This document shows, piece by piece, positions 47,018-56,699 of a DNA stretch of 64,000 nt. Each line of letters opens with the position of its first letter. The first letter of the stretch is position 1. Below the pieces are notes generated by a model. It had not been told where the DNA came from and ran no database searches. It saw nothing but the letters and a program-made list of their open reading frames with translations. The translations under genes were made by a program, and so were the position numbers. Source of the DNA: Cystobacter fuscus (lineage in GTDB: Bacteria > Myxococcota > Myxococcia > Myxococcales > Myxococcaceae). The stretch spans positions 4,154,001-4,218,000 of the forward strand of contig NZ_CP022098.1 of NCBI RefSeq assembly GCF_002305875.1, written 5' to 3'.

Positions 47018-48562
47018 GTGCTGGCTCTCCTCAGCGTCTCCGATAAACGCGGTCTGGTTCCCTTCGCTCAAGGACTCGTCCGGCTCGGTTTCGAGCTGCT
47101 GTCCACCGGAGGCACGCTCGCGGCGCTCCAAGCGGCGGGTGTTCCCGCCCGGAAGGTCTCCGAGCACACCCAGAGCCCGGAGATCCTCGGCGGCCGGGTG
47201 AAGACGCTCCACCCCCGCATCCACGGCGGCATCCTCGGTCGGCTGGAACTGGAGGAGGATCGCGCGGAGATGGCCGCTCATGGCATCTCGCCCATCTCCC
47301 TCGTGGCGGTCAACCTCTACCCCTTCCGCCAGACGGTGGCCTCCGGTGCCCCCGAGGCCGACGTCATCGAGCAGATCGACATCGGCGGGCCGGCCATGGT
47401 GCGTGCCTCGGCCAAGAACTTCCGCCACGTGACGGTGGTGGTGGACCCCGAGGACTACCCGGCCGTGCTGTCCGAGCTCGAGGCGTCCCGCGCCACGAGC
47501 GAGCAGACGCGCCGGCGGCTCATGCGCAAGGCGTTCGCGCACACAGCCGCCTATGACGCCTCCATCGCGGGCTGGCTGGCGGAGCAGGCCACCGAGCCCT
47601 TCCCCCAGGAGCTGTCGCTCACGTACCAGAAGGTGCAGAGCCTGCGCTACGGGGAGAACCCGCACCAGCGCGGTGCCTTCTACCGCGAGCACGCCGCGCC
47701 CTCCGAGCCCACCGTGGCCTTCTCGCGCGTGCTGCAGGGCAAGGAGCTGTCCTACAACAACATCCTGGACCTGGATGCGGCGCTGGGGCTGGTGCTGGAG
47801 TTCCCCGAGCAGCCCTGCGCGGTCATCATCAAGCACAACACGCCCTGCGGCGTGGCGCTGGATGGCTCGCTGGTGGCGGCCTACCGCACGGCGCGCGCCA
47901 TCGACGAGGTGTCCGCCTTCGGCGGCATCGTGGCGCTCAACCGCGAGGTGGACTCGGCGTGCGCCGAGGCCCTGGCGGAGACCTTCCTCGAGGCCGTCAT
48001 CGCCCCGTCCTACTCGGCCGAGGCCCTGCGGTTGCTCGCGGCCAAGAAGAACCTGCGCCTGCTGGAGGCGGGCCCCGGGCTGGCCTCGCCCACGGCCCGT
48101 CCCCGGGCGCAGCTCGAGGCGCGCAGCGTGTCCGGTGGCCTCGTGGTGCACGACCGGGACGCGGTGGAGCCGCCGCTGGAGTGGAAGGTGGTCAGCAAGC
48201 GGGCTCCCACCCAGGAAGAGGAGAAGGCCCTGCGCTTCGCCTGGCGGGTGTGCAAGCACGTGAAGAGCAACGCCATCGTCTTCTCCAATGGCCAGAAGCT
48301 GCTGGCCGCGGGCGGCGGACAGACGAGCCGCGTGGACTCGGCGAAGATCGCCACCGCGCGAGGCGGCGCGGCCCTCAAGGGCAGTGCCGTGGCCTCGGAC
48401 GCCTTCTTCCCCTTCCGCGACGGACTCGACGAGGCGGCCCGCGCCGGAGCCACCTGCGTGGTGCAGCCTGGCGGCTCGGTGCGTGACGCGGAATTGATCG
48501 CCGCCGCGGATGAACATGGCATGGCAATGGTTCTCACGGGAGTGAGACACTTCCGGCACTGA
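47018..48562 (+). CDS. purH: Bifunctional AICAR transformylase / IMP cyclohydrolase
   Basis: This 514-residue enzyme, the normal length for PurH, carries out the last two steps of de novo purine synthesis: formylation of AICAR with 10-formyl-tetrahydrofolate and ring closure to IMP. The N-terminal cyclohydrolase domain has [19 protein letters not shown] and [12 protein letters not shown]. The C-terminal transformylase shows [18 protein letters not shown] and KSNAIVF. GTG 47018 is preceded by GGCGGAGG at suitable distance. It begins a compact run of co-directional genes that includes purD, separated from it by the MJ0042/TPR protein gene. Confidence 0.97.
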   Translation: MLALLSVSDKRGLVPFAQGLVRLGFELLSTGGTLAALQAAGVPARKVSEHTQSPEILGGRVKTLHPRIHGGILGRLELEEDRAEMAAHGISPISLVAVNLYPFRQTVASGAPEADVIEQIDIGGPAMVRASAKNFRHVTVVVDPEDYPAVLSELEASRATSEQTRRRLMRKAFAHTAAYDASIAGWLAEQATEPFPQELSLTYQKVQSLRYGENPHQRGAFYREHAAPSEPTVAFSRVLQGKELSYNNILDLDAALGLVLEFPEQPCAVIIKHNTPCGVALDGSLVAAYRTARAIDEVSAFGGIVALNREVDSACAEALAETFLEAVIAPSYSAEALRLLAAKKNLRLLEAGPGLASPTARPRAQLEARSVSGGLVVHDRDAVEPPLEWKVVSKRAPTQEEEKALRFAWRVCKHVKSNAIVFSNGQKLLAAGGGQTSRVDSAKIATARGGAALKGSAVASDAFFPFRDGLDEAARAGATCVVQPGGSVRDAELIAAADEHGMAMVLTGVRHFRH

Positions 48563-48568
48563 GCCCTC

Positions 48569-51500
48569 ATGCGGATTACCTGCCAAAAATGCGCGGCGGC
48601 CTACGCCATCGATGACCGGGTCATCACCCCCAAGGGCGTGCGTGCGCAGTGCCCACGCTGCCGCCATCTGCAGTTGGTGAAGCGAGAGGAGTCCGCGTCT
48701 TCCGCGGAGCCCGCTCCGGAGCCCGCTCCGGCCGCCAAACCCGCCGCCAAGCCCGCCGCCGCGGCCGCCAAGCCCGCGGCCACCGCCAAGCCCGCCGCAG
48801 CCGCTGCCAAACCAGCCGCCGCGGCCGCCAAGCCCGCTGCGGCCGCCAAACCCGCTGCGGCTGCCGCCAAACCCGCCGCCGCAGCCAAGCCCGCCACGGC
48901 CGCCGCCAAGCCCGCCGCCGCGGCCGCCAGGTCGGCGGGTTCGTCGCGTCCCGCGACCCTCTCCGACGAGCTGTTTGGTGACCTGAGCCAGCTCTCCCCT
49001 GCTACTGGCGATTTCCCCACGGGCTCACTGCAGGATGAGGTCTCACCCTCCAGCGGACCTCCGCCGTCGCCCTTTCCGCCCGCCTCCAAGGACTCGCTGT
49101 TCGGAGACATCGGGGAGCTCACCCAGTCGTCGCCGTCCAATCCGACGCTCGATACCGAGGAGGAGGGCCGGCAGCACACTCCAAGCTATTCGCTGCCGTC
49201 GGGAGACCTGCTGTTCGACGAGCCCGAGCCGCCTCCTCCCGCGCCCGCTCCACCTCCGTCGAGGCCCGCTCCCAAGCCCGCCGTGCAGGCCAGGCAGGAG
49301 GTGGCGCCGGCCGCCCCCGCCTTTCCGGCGCCGTCGGACGACGCCCTGTTCGACTTCAACGCGCCTCCCGGCTTCGACGCCCCTCCCCCCGCGCCGCCTC
49401 CTCCTGCCCGGCCGGCCGCTCAGGCCAGGCCAGCGCCTCAGCCCGCTCCGGCGCCGTCGGACGACGCCCTGTTCGACTTCAACGCTCCTCCGGGCTTCGA
49501 CGCGCCTCCCCCCGCGGAGGCGCCCGCGGCCGGGGGAGATCCCCTCCTCGACTTCTTCGGAGCTCCCCCCGACGCCGAGCCCGCCGCCGCGCCCGTCAGG
49601 TCCGCTCCGGCTCCAGCGCCCGTGCTCGCTCCCGCTCCGGTGGCCAAGGGGTGCCGTGAGTGTGGCAAGCCGCTCGTGGATCCCTTCGATCAGGCGCTCG
49701 GCGCGTGCGAGGACTGCCGGCACCGGGGCCAGAAGGCCGAGCCCCAGCCCGCGCAGGAGGCGGCACCTTCCGTCGAAGTCATCGACCTGCCGCCCATGGA
49801 CTCGTCCATGCCCGTGCCCGAGGCGGGACGTTCCATTCCCGCCGCTCCCCCGTTGCCTCCCGAGCCTCGAAGCGCCGCGCGCGCCGCGGCCGCCCGCACG
49901 GGCGTCGTGGCCGTGTCGGCGTCCAGTGGCCGGAGCAAGGGGCCGCTGGTGGCCGCGGTGGTGGTGTTGTTGCTCGCTGGCGCCGGCGCGGCCGCGTACT
50001 TCCTCTCTCCCGACGTCAAGACGCTCGTGGAGAAGCCGCTGGCCGCGGCGGGGTCGGGGTCGGGGTCGGGGTCGGGATCAGCGTCGGCCCCCAAGAAGCA
50101 GGACCCTTCGGAACCGTTGCCTCCCGCGGTCGCGGCCGTGTTGCCGCGCTGGCAGTTGTTGTTCGTGGACAACGACAGCAAGGAGGGCGACAGCCCGCGG
50201 TTGATCGAGGAGGGCCAGGCCCTGCTCGCCAAGGATCAACGCTTCGCCTACGCGCAAGCGGCGGAGCTGTTCCAGCGCGCGCTGCTGGCGGATCCCAGGA
50301 GTGACGCGGCCATTGGCGGCTATGTCCAGGCGCTCGCGCTGGGGCGTGGCTCCCTGATGGACGATACGAGCTTCCAGGAAGCGCGCTCGCTCATCGAGGC
50401 CGCGGAGCAGCGTGACCCGGGCAACGCCGACCTGCGGGTCGCCCACGCCAACCTGCTGCTGTCCCACCCCGAGGAGTCGGGGAACCTGGAGCAGGCGCGC
50501 AAGATCGCCGAGGACGTGCTCGCCGATACCAAGGAGGGCACCGGGGCCCAGAAGGCCGAGGCCCATCTGGTGATGGGCCGCACCTTCATGGCGTCCTCCC
50601 GCGAGCTGGCCATCGAGCATTTCGAGTCCGCGCTGGCCATCTCGTCGGAGCTGGAGCGGGTGCACTACTACCGGGCGCTGTTGGATGAGTCCTCGGGAGA
50701 CTACTCGGCGGCGATCGGCCGCCTGCAGAAGCGGCTCGAGCAGGATCCGGAGCATTGGGAGACGATCAGCACCCTGGTGCGCATCTACCTCGAGGTGGGG
50801 GAGCCGCAGCTGGCGCGTCAGCTCTACGAGACCCGGCTCAAGGCCGCCCCGAACGACTTCCAGACGCTCCTGGCGAGCGCGGTGATGCGCTACCAGGCCG
50901 AGGGCTCCCTCCAGGGCGCGTTGAAGGCCCTGCGCGGCATGCTGGACAATCGCGACAAGTACGATCAGCGCCAGGTCGCGGAGCTGCTGCTGCACCTGTC
51001 CATCACCGAGCGCCTGGCCAACAACCTGGATGCCTCGGCCAAGGCCGGCCGCGAGGCCCTGCAACTGGACAAGAACAACCCCGCGGTCCACCTCCAGCTC
51101 TTCTTCGTGTCCCTGGCGCGCAAGGATGCCGCCGAGGCCACCAGCCACCTCGCCATCCTCAAGGGGCATCTGGGCGAGCCCGCCCTGGAGAAGATCCTCG
51201 AGGGCCGCCTGCGGCTGCTCGAGCGCAAGCCCGCGGAGGCGATGACGCTCTTCACCGAGGCCGCCCGGCTGGATCCGCGCCACACGGACGCCCTGCTGCT
51301 CGCGGGCGTGGCCGCCGCCCAGGACGGACGCCGGGAAGAGGCCTTCCGGGTGCTCGCCCAGGCGCTGCTGGGAGATCCCCACCGGGTCGCCCCGAGGCCC
51401 GTCCTCACGCCCTTCTATCAGCGCCCCGGAGAGCTCATCCAGGGCATGGATGGCTCCATCGCGGGGATCGCCCGCGGGGATGACGACCTGTTGCCCTTCC

Positions 51501-51946
51501 TCTACGAGGGGCTGCTGCGCTACCACCAGGGCGAAGGCGCGGCCGCGGAGAAGATGTTCAAGAAGGTGTCCGAGGTGGATGCCAGCAATGCCCAGGCGTC
51601 CTCCTTCCGCGCGCTGATCGCCCTCGCCCGCAAGGACCGCAAGAGCGCGGACGAGGCCAAGGGACAGGCCGCGCGCGCGGTGGCGGGAGGGCGACAGGTG
51701 GCGCTCGCCCACTACGTCCAGGGGCTCGTGCTGGCCAACGCCAAGCAGGTGGAGCCCGCCCGCAAGTCCCTGCGCGAGGCGGTGATGCTCGCCCCGAAGC
51801 TGTACGCGGCCGAGGTGAAGCTGGGCGAGCTGGAGGCCCCCTCCAGTCCCGGTCCGGTGCGCGAGCGCCTGGTCCGGCTGTTGGGGATCGATCCCTCGTA
51901 CCTGCCCGCCAAGCGCGTGCTCTACCTGATCGACAAACGAGGTTGA
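48569..51946 (+). CDS. MJ0042 zinc-finger / TPR membrane protein
   Basis: A 1125-residue protein. It starts with an MJ0042-type zinc ribbon ([12 protein letters not shown]...CPRC). A long Ala/Lys/Pro-rich tract (about residues 50-125) and acidic [16 protein letters not shown] repeats follow. A second double-CxxC knuckle (CRECGK...CEDCRH) lies near residue 360, a membrane helix near 468-488, a Gly/Ser tract, then from about residue 530 to the end a run of TPR-like helical repeats. The topology suggests the N-terminal finger part in the cytoplasm and the TPR part outside it. Proteins of this layout are typical of myxobacteria; the function is not established. It is 6 bp after purH and 1 bp before purD. 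Confidence 0.88.
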   Translation: MRITCQKCAAAYAIDDRVITPKGVRAQCPRCRHLQLVKREESASSAEPAPEPAPAAKPAAKPAAAAAKPAATAKPAAAAAKPAAAAAKPAAAAKPAAAAAKPAAAAKPATAAAKPAAAAARSAGSSRPATLSDELFGDLSQLSPATGDFPTGSLQDEVSPSSGPPPSPFPPASKDSLFGDIGELTQSSPSNPTLDTEEEGRQHTPSYSLPSGDLLFDEPEPPPPAPAPPPSRPAPKPAVQARQEVAPAAPAFPAPSDDALFDFNAPPGFDAPPPAPPPPARPAAQARPAPQPAPAPSDDALFDFNAPPGFDAPPPAEAPAAGGDPLLDFFGAPPDAEPAAAPVRSAPAPAPVLAPAPVAKGCRECGKPLVDPFDQALGACEDCRHRGQKAEPQPAQEAAPSVEVIDLPPMDSSMPVPEAGRSIPAAPPLPPEPRSAARAAAARTGVVAVSASSGRSKGPLVAAVVVLLLAGAGAAAYFLSPDVKTLVEKPLAAAGSGSGSGSGSASAPKKQDPSEPLPPAVAAVLPRWQLLFVDNDSKEGDSPRLIEEGQALLAKDQRFAYAQAAELFQRALLADPRSDAAIGGYVQALALGRGSLMDDTSFQEARSLIEAAEQRDPGNADLRVAHANLLLSHPEESGNLEQARKIAEDVLADTKEGTGAQKAEAHLVMGRTFMASSRELAIEHFESALAISSELERVHYYRALLDESSGDYSAAIGRLQKRLEQDPEHWETISTLVRIYLEVGEPQLARQLYETRLKAAPNDFQTLLASAVMRYQAEGSLQGALKALRGMLDNRDKYDQRQVAELLLHLSITERLANNLDASAKAGREALQLDKNNPAVHLQLFFVSLARKDAAEATSHLAILKGHLGEPALEKILEGRLRLLERKPAEAMTLFTEAARLDPRHTDALLLAGVAAAQDGRREEAFRVLAQALLGDPHRVAPRPVLTPFYQRPGELIQGMDGSIAGIARGDDDLLPFLYEGLLRYHQGEGAAAEKMFKKVSEVDASNAQASSFRALIALARKDRKSADEAKGQAARAVAGGRQVALAHYVQGLVLANAKQVEPARKSLREAVMLAPKLYAAEVKLGELEAPSSPGPVRERLVRLLGIDPSYLPAKRVLYLIDKRG
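48720..48940 (+). repeat. KPAAAA-coding low-complexity tandem repeat
   Basis: About a dozen imperfect copies of a short unit of the type 'gccgcc(aa)gcccgcc' encode a repeating Ala-Lys-Pro tract within the MJ0042/TPR protein. The unit is in frame and likely to vary in copy number between strains; the polypeptide resembles the positively charged tails of H1-like or linker proteins. Confidence 0.8.
50050..50077 (+). repeat. Six-base GGGGTC microsatellite
   Basis: Four to five copies of GGGGTC in frame encode a Gly-Ser repeat just after the membrane helix of the MJ0042/TPR protein. Because the unit is six bases long, changes in copy number would keep the frame and only change linker length. Confidence 0.8.
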
Positions 51947-51947
51947 C

Positions 51948-53207
51948 GTGAAGGTTCTTCTCCTCGGCTCCGGCGCGCGCGAGCATGCGCTCGCGTGGAA
52001 GCTGTCCCAGAGCCCACGGCTCACGAAGCTATGGGTGGGACCGGGCAATGTGGGCACCGCGCGCGTGGGCACCAACGTGCCGCTGGACGCGCAGGATCCC
52101 TCCGCGGTGGTGGCGTTCGCCCGCCGCGAATCGGTGGACCTGGTGGTGGTGGGTCCCGAGGCGCCGCTGGTGGCGGGCGTGGCGGATGCGCTCGCCGTGG
52201 CGGGCATCCCGTGCTTCGGGCCGGTGGAGGCCGCCGCGCGTGTCGAGGGCTCCAAGGCCTTCGCCAAGGAGATCATGGTGGAGGCGGGCGTGCCCACCGC
52301 GGACTACCGCGTGTTCACCGACCTGGCCGAGGCCGAGGCCCATGCGGTGGCGCAGGGCCGCATCGTCGTCAAGGCGGATGGGCTGGCCGCGGGCAAGGGC
52401 GTCATCGTGGCGCACGATGCCAACGCCGCGCGCGAGGCGGTGCGGGCGGTGGGCGCCATGGGCAGCGCCGGCCAGCGGCTGGTGCTGGAAGAGCTGCTCG
52501 AGGGCGAGGAGGTGTCCGTCATCGCCCTGTGCGACGGCGAGCGCTACGTGCTCCTGCCTCCCGCGCAGGACCACAAGCGCGTGGGAGAAGGGGACACCGG
52601 CCCCAACACCGGAGGCATGGGCGCGTACGCTCCCGCGCCCTTCCTGTCCGCCGCGCGGCTCGCCGAGGTGGGTGAGCAGGTGATCGCTCCGACGCTGGCG
52701 ACGCTGCGGCGCCGGGGCACGCCCTTCCGGGGTGCGCTGTACGCGGGGCTGATGCTCACCCCGCGCGGCCCCAGGGTGCTGGAGTTCAACGCGCGCTTCG
52801 GCGACCCCGAGACGCAGGTGTTGATGATGCAGCTCGCCGAGGACGTACTGCCGCTGCTGGACGCGTGCGCGCGGGGCAAGCTGGAGCCGCGGGTGCTCGC
52901 GGTGCATCCCGGCGCCTCGGTGGGTGTGGTGCTCGCCGCCGAGGGCTATCCGGAAGCGCCCCGGAAGGGAGCCCGCATCGAGGGGGTCGACACGGTCGCC
53001 TCCGACTGCCCGGTGTTCGTCGCGGGCGTGGACGGCGAGTGGCGGACGGCGGGAGGCCGGGTGCTCACCGTGTGCGCGCGGGGCACGGACCTCGCCCAGG
53101 CGCGCGCCCAGGCCTACTCCGCCGTGGGGCGCATCCACTTCGAGGGCATGCACTTCCGCCGGGACATCGGAGCCAAGGGGCTTGGCGCGCCCGCCGTGAC
53201 GCCGTGA
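51948..53207 (+). CDS. purD: Phosphoribosylamine-glycine ligase (GARS)
   Basis: A 419-residue ATP-grasp enzyme that joins glycine to phosphoribosylamine, the second step of purine synthesis. It begins [19 protein letters not shown], has [12 protein letters not shown], the ATP-grasp loop [15 protein letters not shown], the family signature [11 protein letters not shown] near residue 283, and the C-terminal domain with [11 protein letters not shown] 51948 starts one base after the previous stop, and the gene end overlaps the LptF start in GTGA. Placement with purH is functionally consistent; linkage to lipopolysaccharide-transport genes reflects a dense housekeeping operon. Confidence 0.97.
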   Translation: MKVLLLGSGAREHALAWKLSQSPRLTKLWVGPGNVGTARVGTNVPLDAQDPSAVVAFARRESVDLVVVGPEAPLVAGVADALAVAGIPCFGPVEAAARVEGSKAFAKEIMVEAGVPTADYRVFTDLAEAEAHAVAQGRIVVKADGLAAGKGVIVAHDANAAREAVRAVGAMGSAGQRLVLEELLEGEEVSVIALCDGERYVLLPPAQDHKRVGEGDTGPNTGGMGAYAPAPFLSAARLAEVGEQVIAPTLATLRRRGTPFRGALYAGLMLTPRGPRVLEFNARFGDPETQVLMMQLAEDVLPLLDACARGKLEPRVLAVHPGASVGVVLAAEGYPEAPRKGARIEGVDTVASDCPVFVAGVDGEWRTAGGRVLTVCARGTDLAQARAQAYSAVGRIHFEGMHFRRDIGAKGLGAPAVTP

Positions 53208-54316
53208 ACCTGCTCTCGCGCTACCTGCTGAAGGAGCTGGTCATCCCCCTGGTGGTGTGGGTGGCCTTCCTCTTCCTCCTGCTGTTCGTCATGCAGTTCC
53301 TGCGCGGCACGGATGTGCTCCTCGGCTCGGCGGTGACGCTCGGGGACATGGGGTGGTTGCTCGTCTACCTGTCACCCCACTTCCTGGTGATGGCGCTGCC
53401 CATCGCCTTCCTGCTGGCCATCCTCCTGGGGCTGGGCCGCCTGTCCGAGGATCGGGAGATCACCGCCCTGCAGGCGCTCGGCATCGGTCCGGTGCGGCTG
53501 ATCGCCGGGCCCCTGTTCATCGGCGCCGTGCTCTCCGCGTTGATGCTGCTCATCACCTGCACCGCCGAGCCCTGGGGGCTCACCAGCGTGAAGGAGTTCG
53601 TCGCGGAGATCATCAAGAAGAACGTGGTGGGCGACGTGAAGCCCGGCGTCTTCTACGAGGATCTCTCCAACCTCACCCTCTACGCCGAGCAGGTGGAGGG
53701 CGAGGAGCACCAGTGGAAGCACGTGCTGTTGCACGATGACCGGGAGCCGTCCGCGCCGCTGTTGATGCTCGCGCACCAGGGCCAGGTGAACACGAACACC
53801 TCCGGGCAGGTGCTGACGCTGGTGCTCGGCGATGGCGAGGCACACCGGGCCAATCGCGGCGCGGCGTCCTACTCCGTCGTCACCTTCGAGAAGGCGGAGA
53901 TCGCCGTGGGCGTGGAGGGCAGCATGGGCCGGCGCAACCGGTTCCGCTCCCCCAAGGAGGAGCTCACCCCGGTCGAGTTGCTGGAGGCCGCGGAAGAAGC
54001 CGAGCGCACGGGGGGCGATCCCCGGCCCTTCCGCATGGCGCTGCACACCCGGGTGGGCAACGCGCTCGCGCCGCTGTCCTTCGCGCTGCTGGGCACGCCG
54101 CTGGCCATCGGCCGCCGCCAGGGCGGACGCGCCTGGGGCTTCCTGCTCACGCTGGCCGGCTACGTGCTCTTCTACCTGCTCACGCGGGTCTTCGAGCAGA
54201 TGGGGCAGCAGGGGCGGTTGCCGATCCCCCTGGCGGGCCAGCTCACCAACCTCATCTTCTGCGCGGTGGGCGCCGTGGCCCTCTACCGCGTCAACCGCTC
54301 GGGGACGGTGCGGTGA
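53204..54316 (+). CDS. lptF: LPS export ABC transporter permease LptF
   Basis: A 370-residue inner-membrane permease of the YjgP/YjgQ family. N-terminal helices (LLSRYLLKELVIPLVVWVAFLFLLLFVMQFL) are followed by the coupling segment LSEDREITALQALGIGPVRL, a periplasmic beta-jellyroll (about residues 125-275), and C-terminal helices. With LptG and the ATPase LptB it extracts lipopolysaccharide from the inner membrane and hands it to the periplasmic bridge. GTG 53204 overlaps the purD stop (GTGA), and the gene's own stop overlaps the lptG start, so translation is coupled. Assignment as F rather than G rests on gene order and is the usual convention. Confidence 0.92.
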   Translation: MNLLSRYLLKELVIPLVVWVAFLFLLLFVMQFLRGTDVLLGSAVTLGDMGWLLVYLSPHFLVMALPIAFLLAILLGLGRLSEDREITALQALGIGPVRLIAGPLFIGAVLSALMLLITCTAEPWGLTSVKEFVAEIIKKNVVGDVKPGVFYEDLSNLTLYAEQVEGEEHQWKHVLLHDDREPSAPLLMLAHQGQVNTNTSGQVLTLVLGDGEAHRANRGAASYSVVTFEKAEIAVGVEGSMGRRNRFRSPKEELTPVELLEAAEEAERTGGDPRPFRMALHTRVGNALAPLSFALLGTPLAIGRRQGGRAWGFLLTLAGYVLFYLLTRVFEQMGQQGRLPIPLAGQLTNLIFCAVGAVALYRVNRSGTVR

Positions 54317-55413
54317 GCACCACGCTCTTCCGCTACGTGGTCCGCACGTACGTGGGCTTCGCGGTGGGCATCCTCTGCGCCCTGGTCACGGTGTTCCTGG
54401 TGGTGGACTTCGTGGACCGCTCGCGCAGCTACACGGGCGAGGGCTGGGTGTGGAGTGTCCTCGAGCTCTACGCGAACAAGGCGCTGCTCTCCGTGCAGCA
54501 GCTCGGGCCGGCGGCGCTGCTGCTCGCGGCGGGGGCGGCGGTGTCCTCGCTGCGCAAGCGCGGCGAGGTGACGGCGATGCGCGCCTTGTCCTTCGGTCCC
54601 AAGGCCCTCTACCTGCCCGTGGGAGTGAGCGTGGGTCTGGCGTGCGTGGGGCTCATCGCCTTCGACGAGTGGGTGGTGGTGCCCGCGGGCATCCGCGTGG
54701 ATGAGATCACCACCCAGCGCTTCAACCGCTGGGGCGACTGGGGCATGTACCACACGCCCAAGCAGTGGTTCCGCCGGGGAGACCACATCTTCTACCTGCG
54801 CAGCGGCAGCGCACAGGAGGGTTTCGTGGACGTGGCCATCCTCACCGTGACGTCGGACTTCCGGCTCGCGCGGCGCGTGGATGCCCGGAGCATGCGCTCC
54901 GTGGAGGGCACGCGCTGGATGCTGGAGGGCGTGGTGGAGCGCACCTTCACGCGCGACGGCCAGTCCTCGGTGCGCGAGCTGGACGAGGTGGAGTACGACC
55001 TGGGTGCCAGCGCGAGAACCTTCCGCATCCGTCCGGGCCGGCCCGAGCAGATGCGGGTGCCGGTGCTGCGCGAGCAGATCGCCGCGCGCGGCGAGGTGGG
55101 ACTGGCGACGCGGCAGTTCTCGCTCGTGCTCCACAACCGCTTCGCCTATCCGCTGGCGGGTCTGCCCGCGGCGCTGCTGGCGGTGGGCCTGGCGCTGAGG
55201 CCGGGACGCAAGGGCAACCTGACGGTGGCGCTCGTCGAGGGGCTGCTCATCTCGGTGATCATGTGGGGACTGATGGTGGTGGCCCGGACGCTGGTGCTCT
55301 CCGAGCGGCTGTCGCCCGTGCTGGCGGCGTGGTTCCCCGTCGCCCTGCTCGTCGTGGCCGCGGTCCTGCTGTGGTTGCGCGGCGAGGGCCGCCTGGGCAG
55401 GAGTGGGGGATGA
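54313..55413 (+). CDS. lptG: LPS export ABC transporter permease LptG
   Basis: A 366-residue permease, second of the LptFG pair. It begins STTLFRYVVRTYVGFAVGI, has the coupling region SSLRKRGEVTAMRALSFGPKAL near residue 80, a periplasmic jellyroll domain including MYHTPKQWFRRGDHIFYLR, and a C-terminal helix set starting RFAYPLAGLPAALLAVGLALR. It forms the transmembrane channel with LptF. GTG 54313 overlaps the preceding stop (GTGA) and its stop overlaps the O-antigen-ligase start (ATGA). Confidence 0.92.
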   Translation: MSTTLFRYVVRTYVGFAVGILCALVTVFLVVDFVDRSRSYTGEGWVWSVLELYANKALLSVQQLGPAALLLAAGAAVSSLRKRGEVTAMRALSFGPKALYLPVGVSVGLACVGLIAFDEWVVVPAGIRVDEITTQRFNRWGDWGMYHTPKQWFRRGDHIFYLRSGSAQEGFVDVAILTVTSDFRLARRVDARSMRSVEGTRWMLEGVVERTFTRDGQSSVRELDEVEYDLGASARTFRIRPGRPEQMRVPVLREQIAARGEVGLATRQFSLVLHNRFAYPLAGLPAALLAVGLALRPGRKGNLTVALVEGLLISVIMWGLMVVARTLVLSERLSPVLAAWFPVALLVVAAVLLWLRGEGRLGRSGG

Positions 55414-56657
55414 ACGTGCGCCGGGACGTGCTCGAGCGCGTGCTGCTCGTGTTCATGCTGCTCTGGGGCGTGGGGTGCCTCTTCCTGGAGGGCCTCGCGG
55501 TGGTGGGGCTCGCGGGCAGTGCGTTGGGGGCGCTCGTGGTGGCCCGGCAGGAGGGGGTCACGGTGCGCGGAGCCGTGCTCGCCTGGGTGCCGCTCGTCGT
55601 GTTCCTCGCGTGGTCGTTGCTCATCCCCACGCTGGCCGGACACCCGCCGCGCGGCACGGGCGTGGCGCGCCTGCTGGACTTCGTGGGCATCCCCGTGGCG
55701 GCGGTGGCCTTCGGCTTCCTGTCGGACGCGCGGCGGATGCGGCTCGCGTGGGTCGTGGGGGGGCTGTTCCTCGTGTCGTGCGCGGTGGCGGGACTCCAGC
55801 ACTTCGGCGTGTGGCCTCCACTGGAGGCCTGGGCCCCCCTGGCCTGGACGCGCCTGCCCTTCGATCGGGTCTACGAACCCGTCGTCGGCGCGGAGCACCG
55901 CTTCATGGCCGGAGGGCTGCTCTTCCACCGGCTGAAGTTCTCCCACATCGGGGGCATGGCGGCGGTCTTCGCCCTGGGCGTGGGCCTGCGCCTGCGAGGG
56001 CGGAGGCAATGGGCGGCGCTCGTGGTGGCGGGCGTGGGGCTCGTCTCCGTGGGCCTCTTTCCCTATGCCCGCGCGGGCAGCGTGGCGCTGGTGGCGGTGA
56101 TGGGCGGGGTGGTGCTGCTCGGCCTGCCCCGGCGCGTGGCCCTGCCCACGTGCGCCGCCGTGCTGGCGCTGGCCGTGTTGGCGCTGGCGCTCGACCGGCC
56201 CCTGCGCGAGCGCTTCCTCGACAGTGGTACCGATTCGGGCTCGGGCAACCGGCCGGCGCTGCGGGAGACGGGCCTGCGCGCGCTGCGTCAACACCCGCTG
56301 ACGGGGGTGGGCCCGGGACGCTTCCAGGCGAAGAAGTACGCCACCCCGGACATGCCCGAGCAGGCGCGCGAACACCCCGGCAAGTCCCACAACCAGTACC
56401 TCAGCATGGCCGCCGAGACGGGCGTGCCGGGGGCGCTGCTCTTCGTGGCGCTGCTCGGCTGGCTCGCCTGGCGCATGCCCCGGGGCCGCCCCGAGGGACT
56501 GGGGGCACTCGGAGCGCTCGGGTTCTTCTGTCTGCTGTCCCTGCTGCATGATCCGCTCTTCCACGTCCAGGCCTCCCAGGCGCTGGTGCTCTTGCTGGGC
56601 ATTGGCCTGAGCGCGCGCCGCGGGGTCGACTGGCGCAGCGGGACGCAGGCGGGCTAA
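55410..56657 (+). CDS. O-antigen ligase / Wzy_C-family membrane protein
   Basis: A 415-residue protein with about ten to twelve membrane helices and the large periplasmic loop typical of the O-antigen ligase family: YARAGSVALV, then RPALRETGLRALRQHPLTGVGPGRF and HNQYLSMAAETGVPGAL, the conserved periplasmic arginine/histidine segment. Members are WaaL-type ligases that join O-antigen to lipid A-core, or Wzy polymerases. Placement directly after lptF-lptG, with overlapping stop and start, favours a role in lipopolysaccharide. WaaL and Wzy cannot be distinguished from sequence alone. Confidence 0.85.
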   Translation: MNVRRDVLERVLLVFMLLWGVGCLFLEGLAVVGLAGSALGALVVARQEGVTVRGAVLAWVPLVVFLAWSLLIPTLAGHPPRGTGVARLLDFVGIPVAAVAFGFLSDARRMRLAWVVGGLFLVSCAVAGLQHFGVWPPLEAWAPLAWTRLPFDRVYEPVVGAEHRFMAGGLLFHRLKFSHIGGMAAVFALGVGLRLRGRRQWAALVVAGVGLVSVGLFPYARAGSVALVAVMGGVVLLGLPRRVALPTCAAVLALAVLALALDRPLRERFLDSGTDSGSGNRPALRETGLRALRQHPLTGVGPGRFQAKKYATPDMPEQAREHPGKSHNQYLSMAAETGVPGALLFVALLGWLAWRMPRGRPEGLGALGALGFFCLLSLLHDPLFHVQASQALVLLLGIGLSARRGVDWRSGTQAG

Positions 56658-56699
56658 GTCTTCGGGGAGCGAGTCCTGGGGAGGGCCCGCGTTCCTTCC

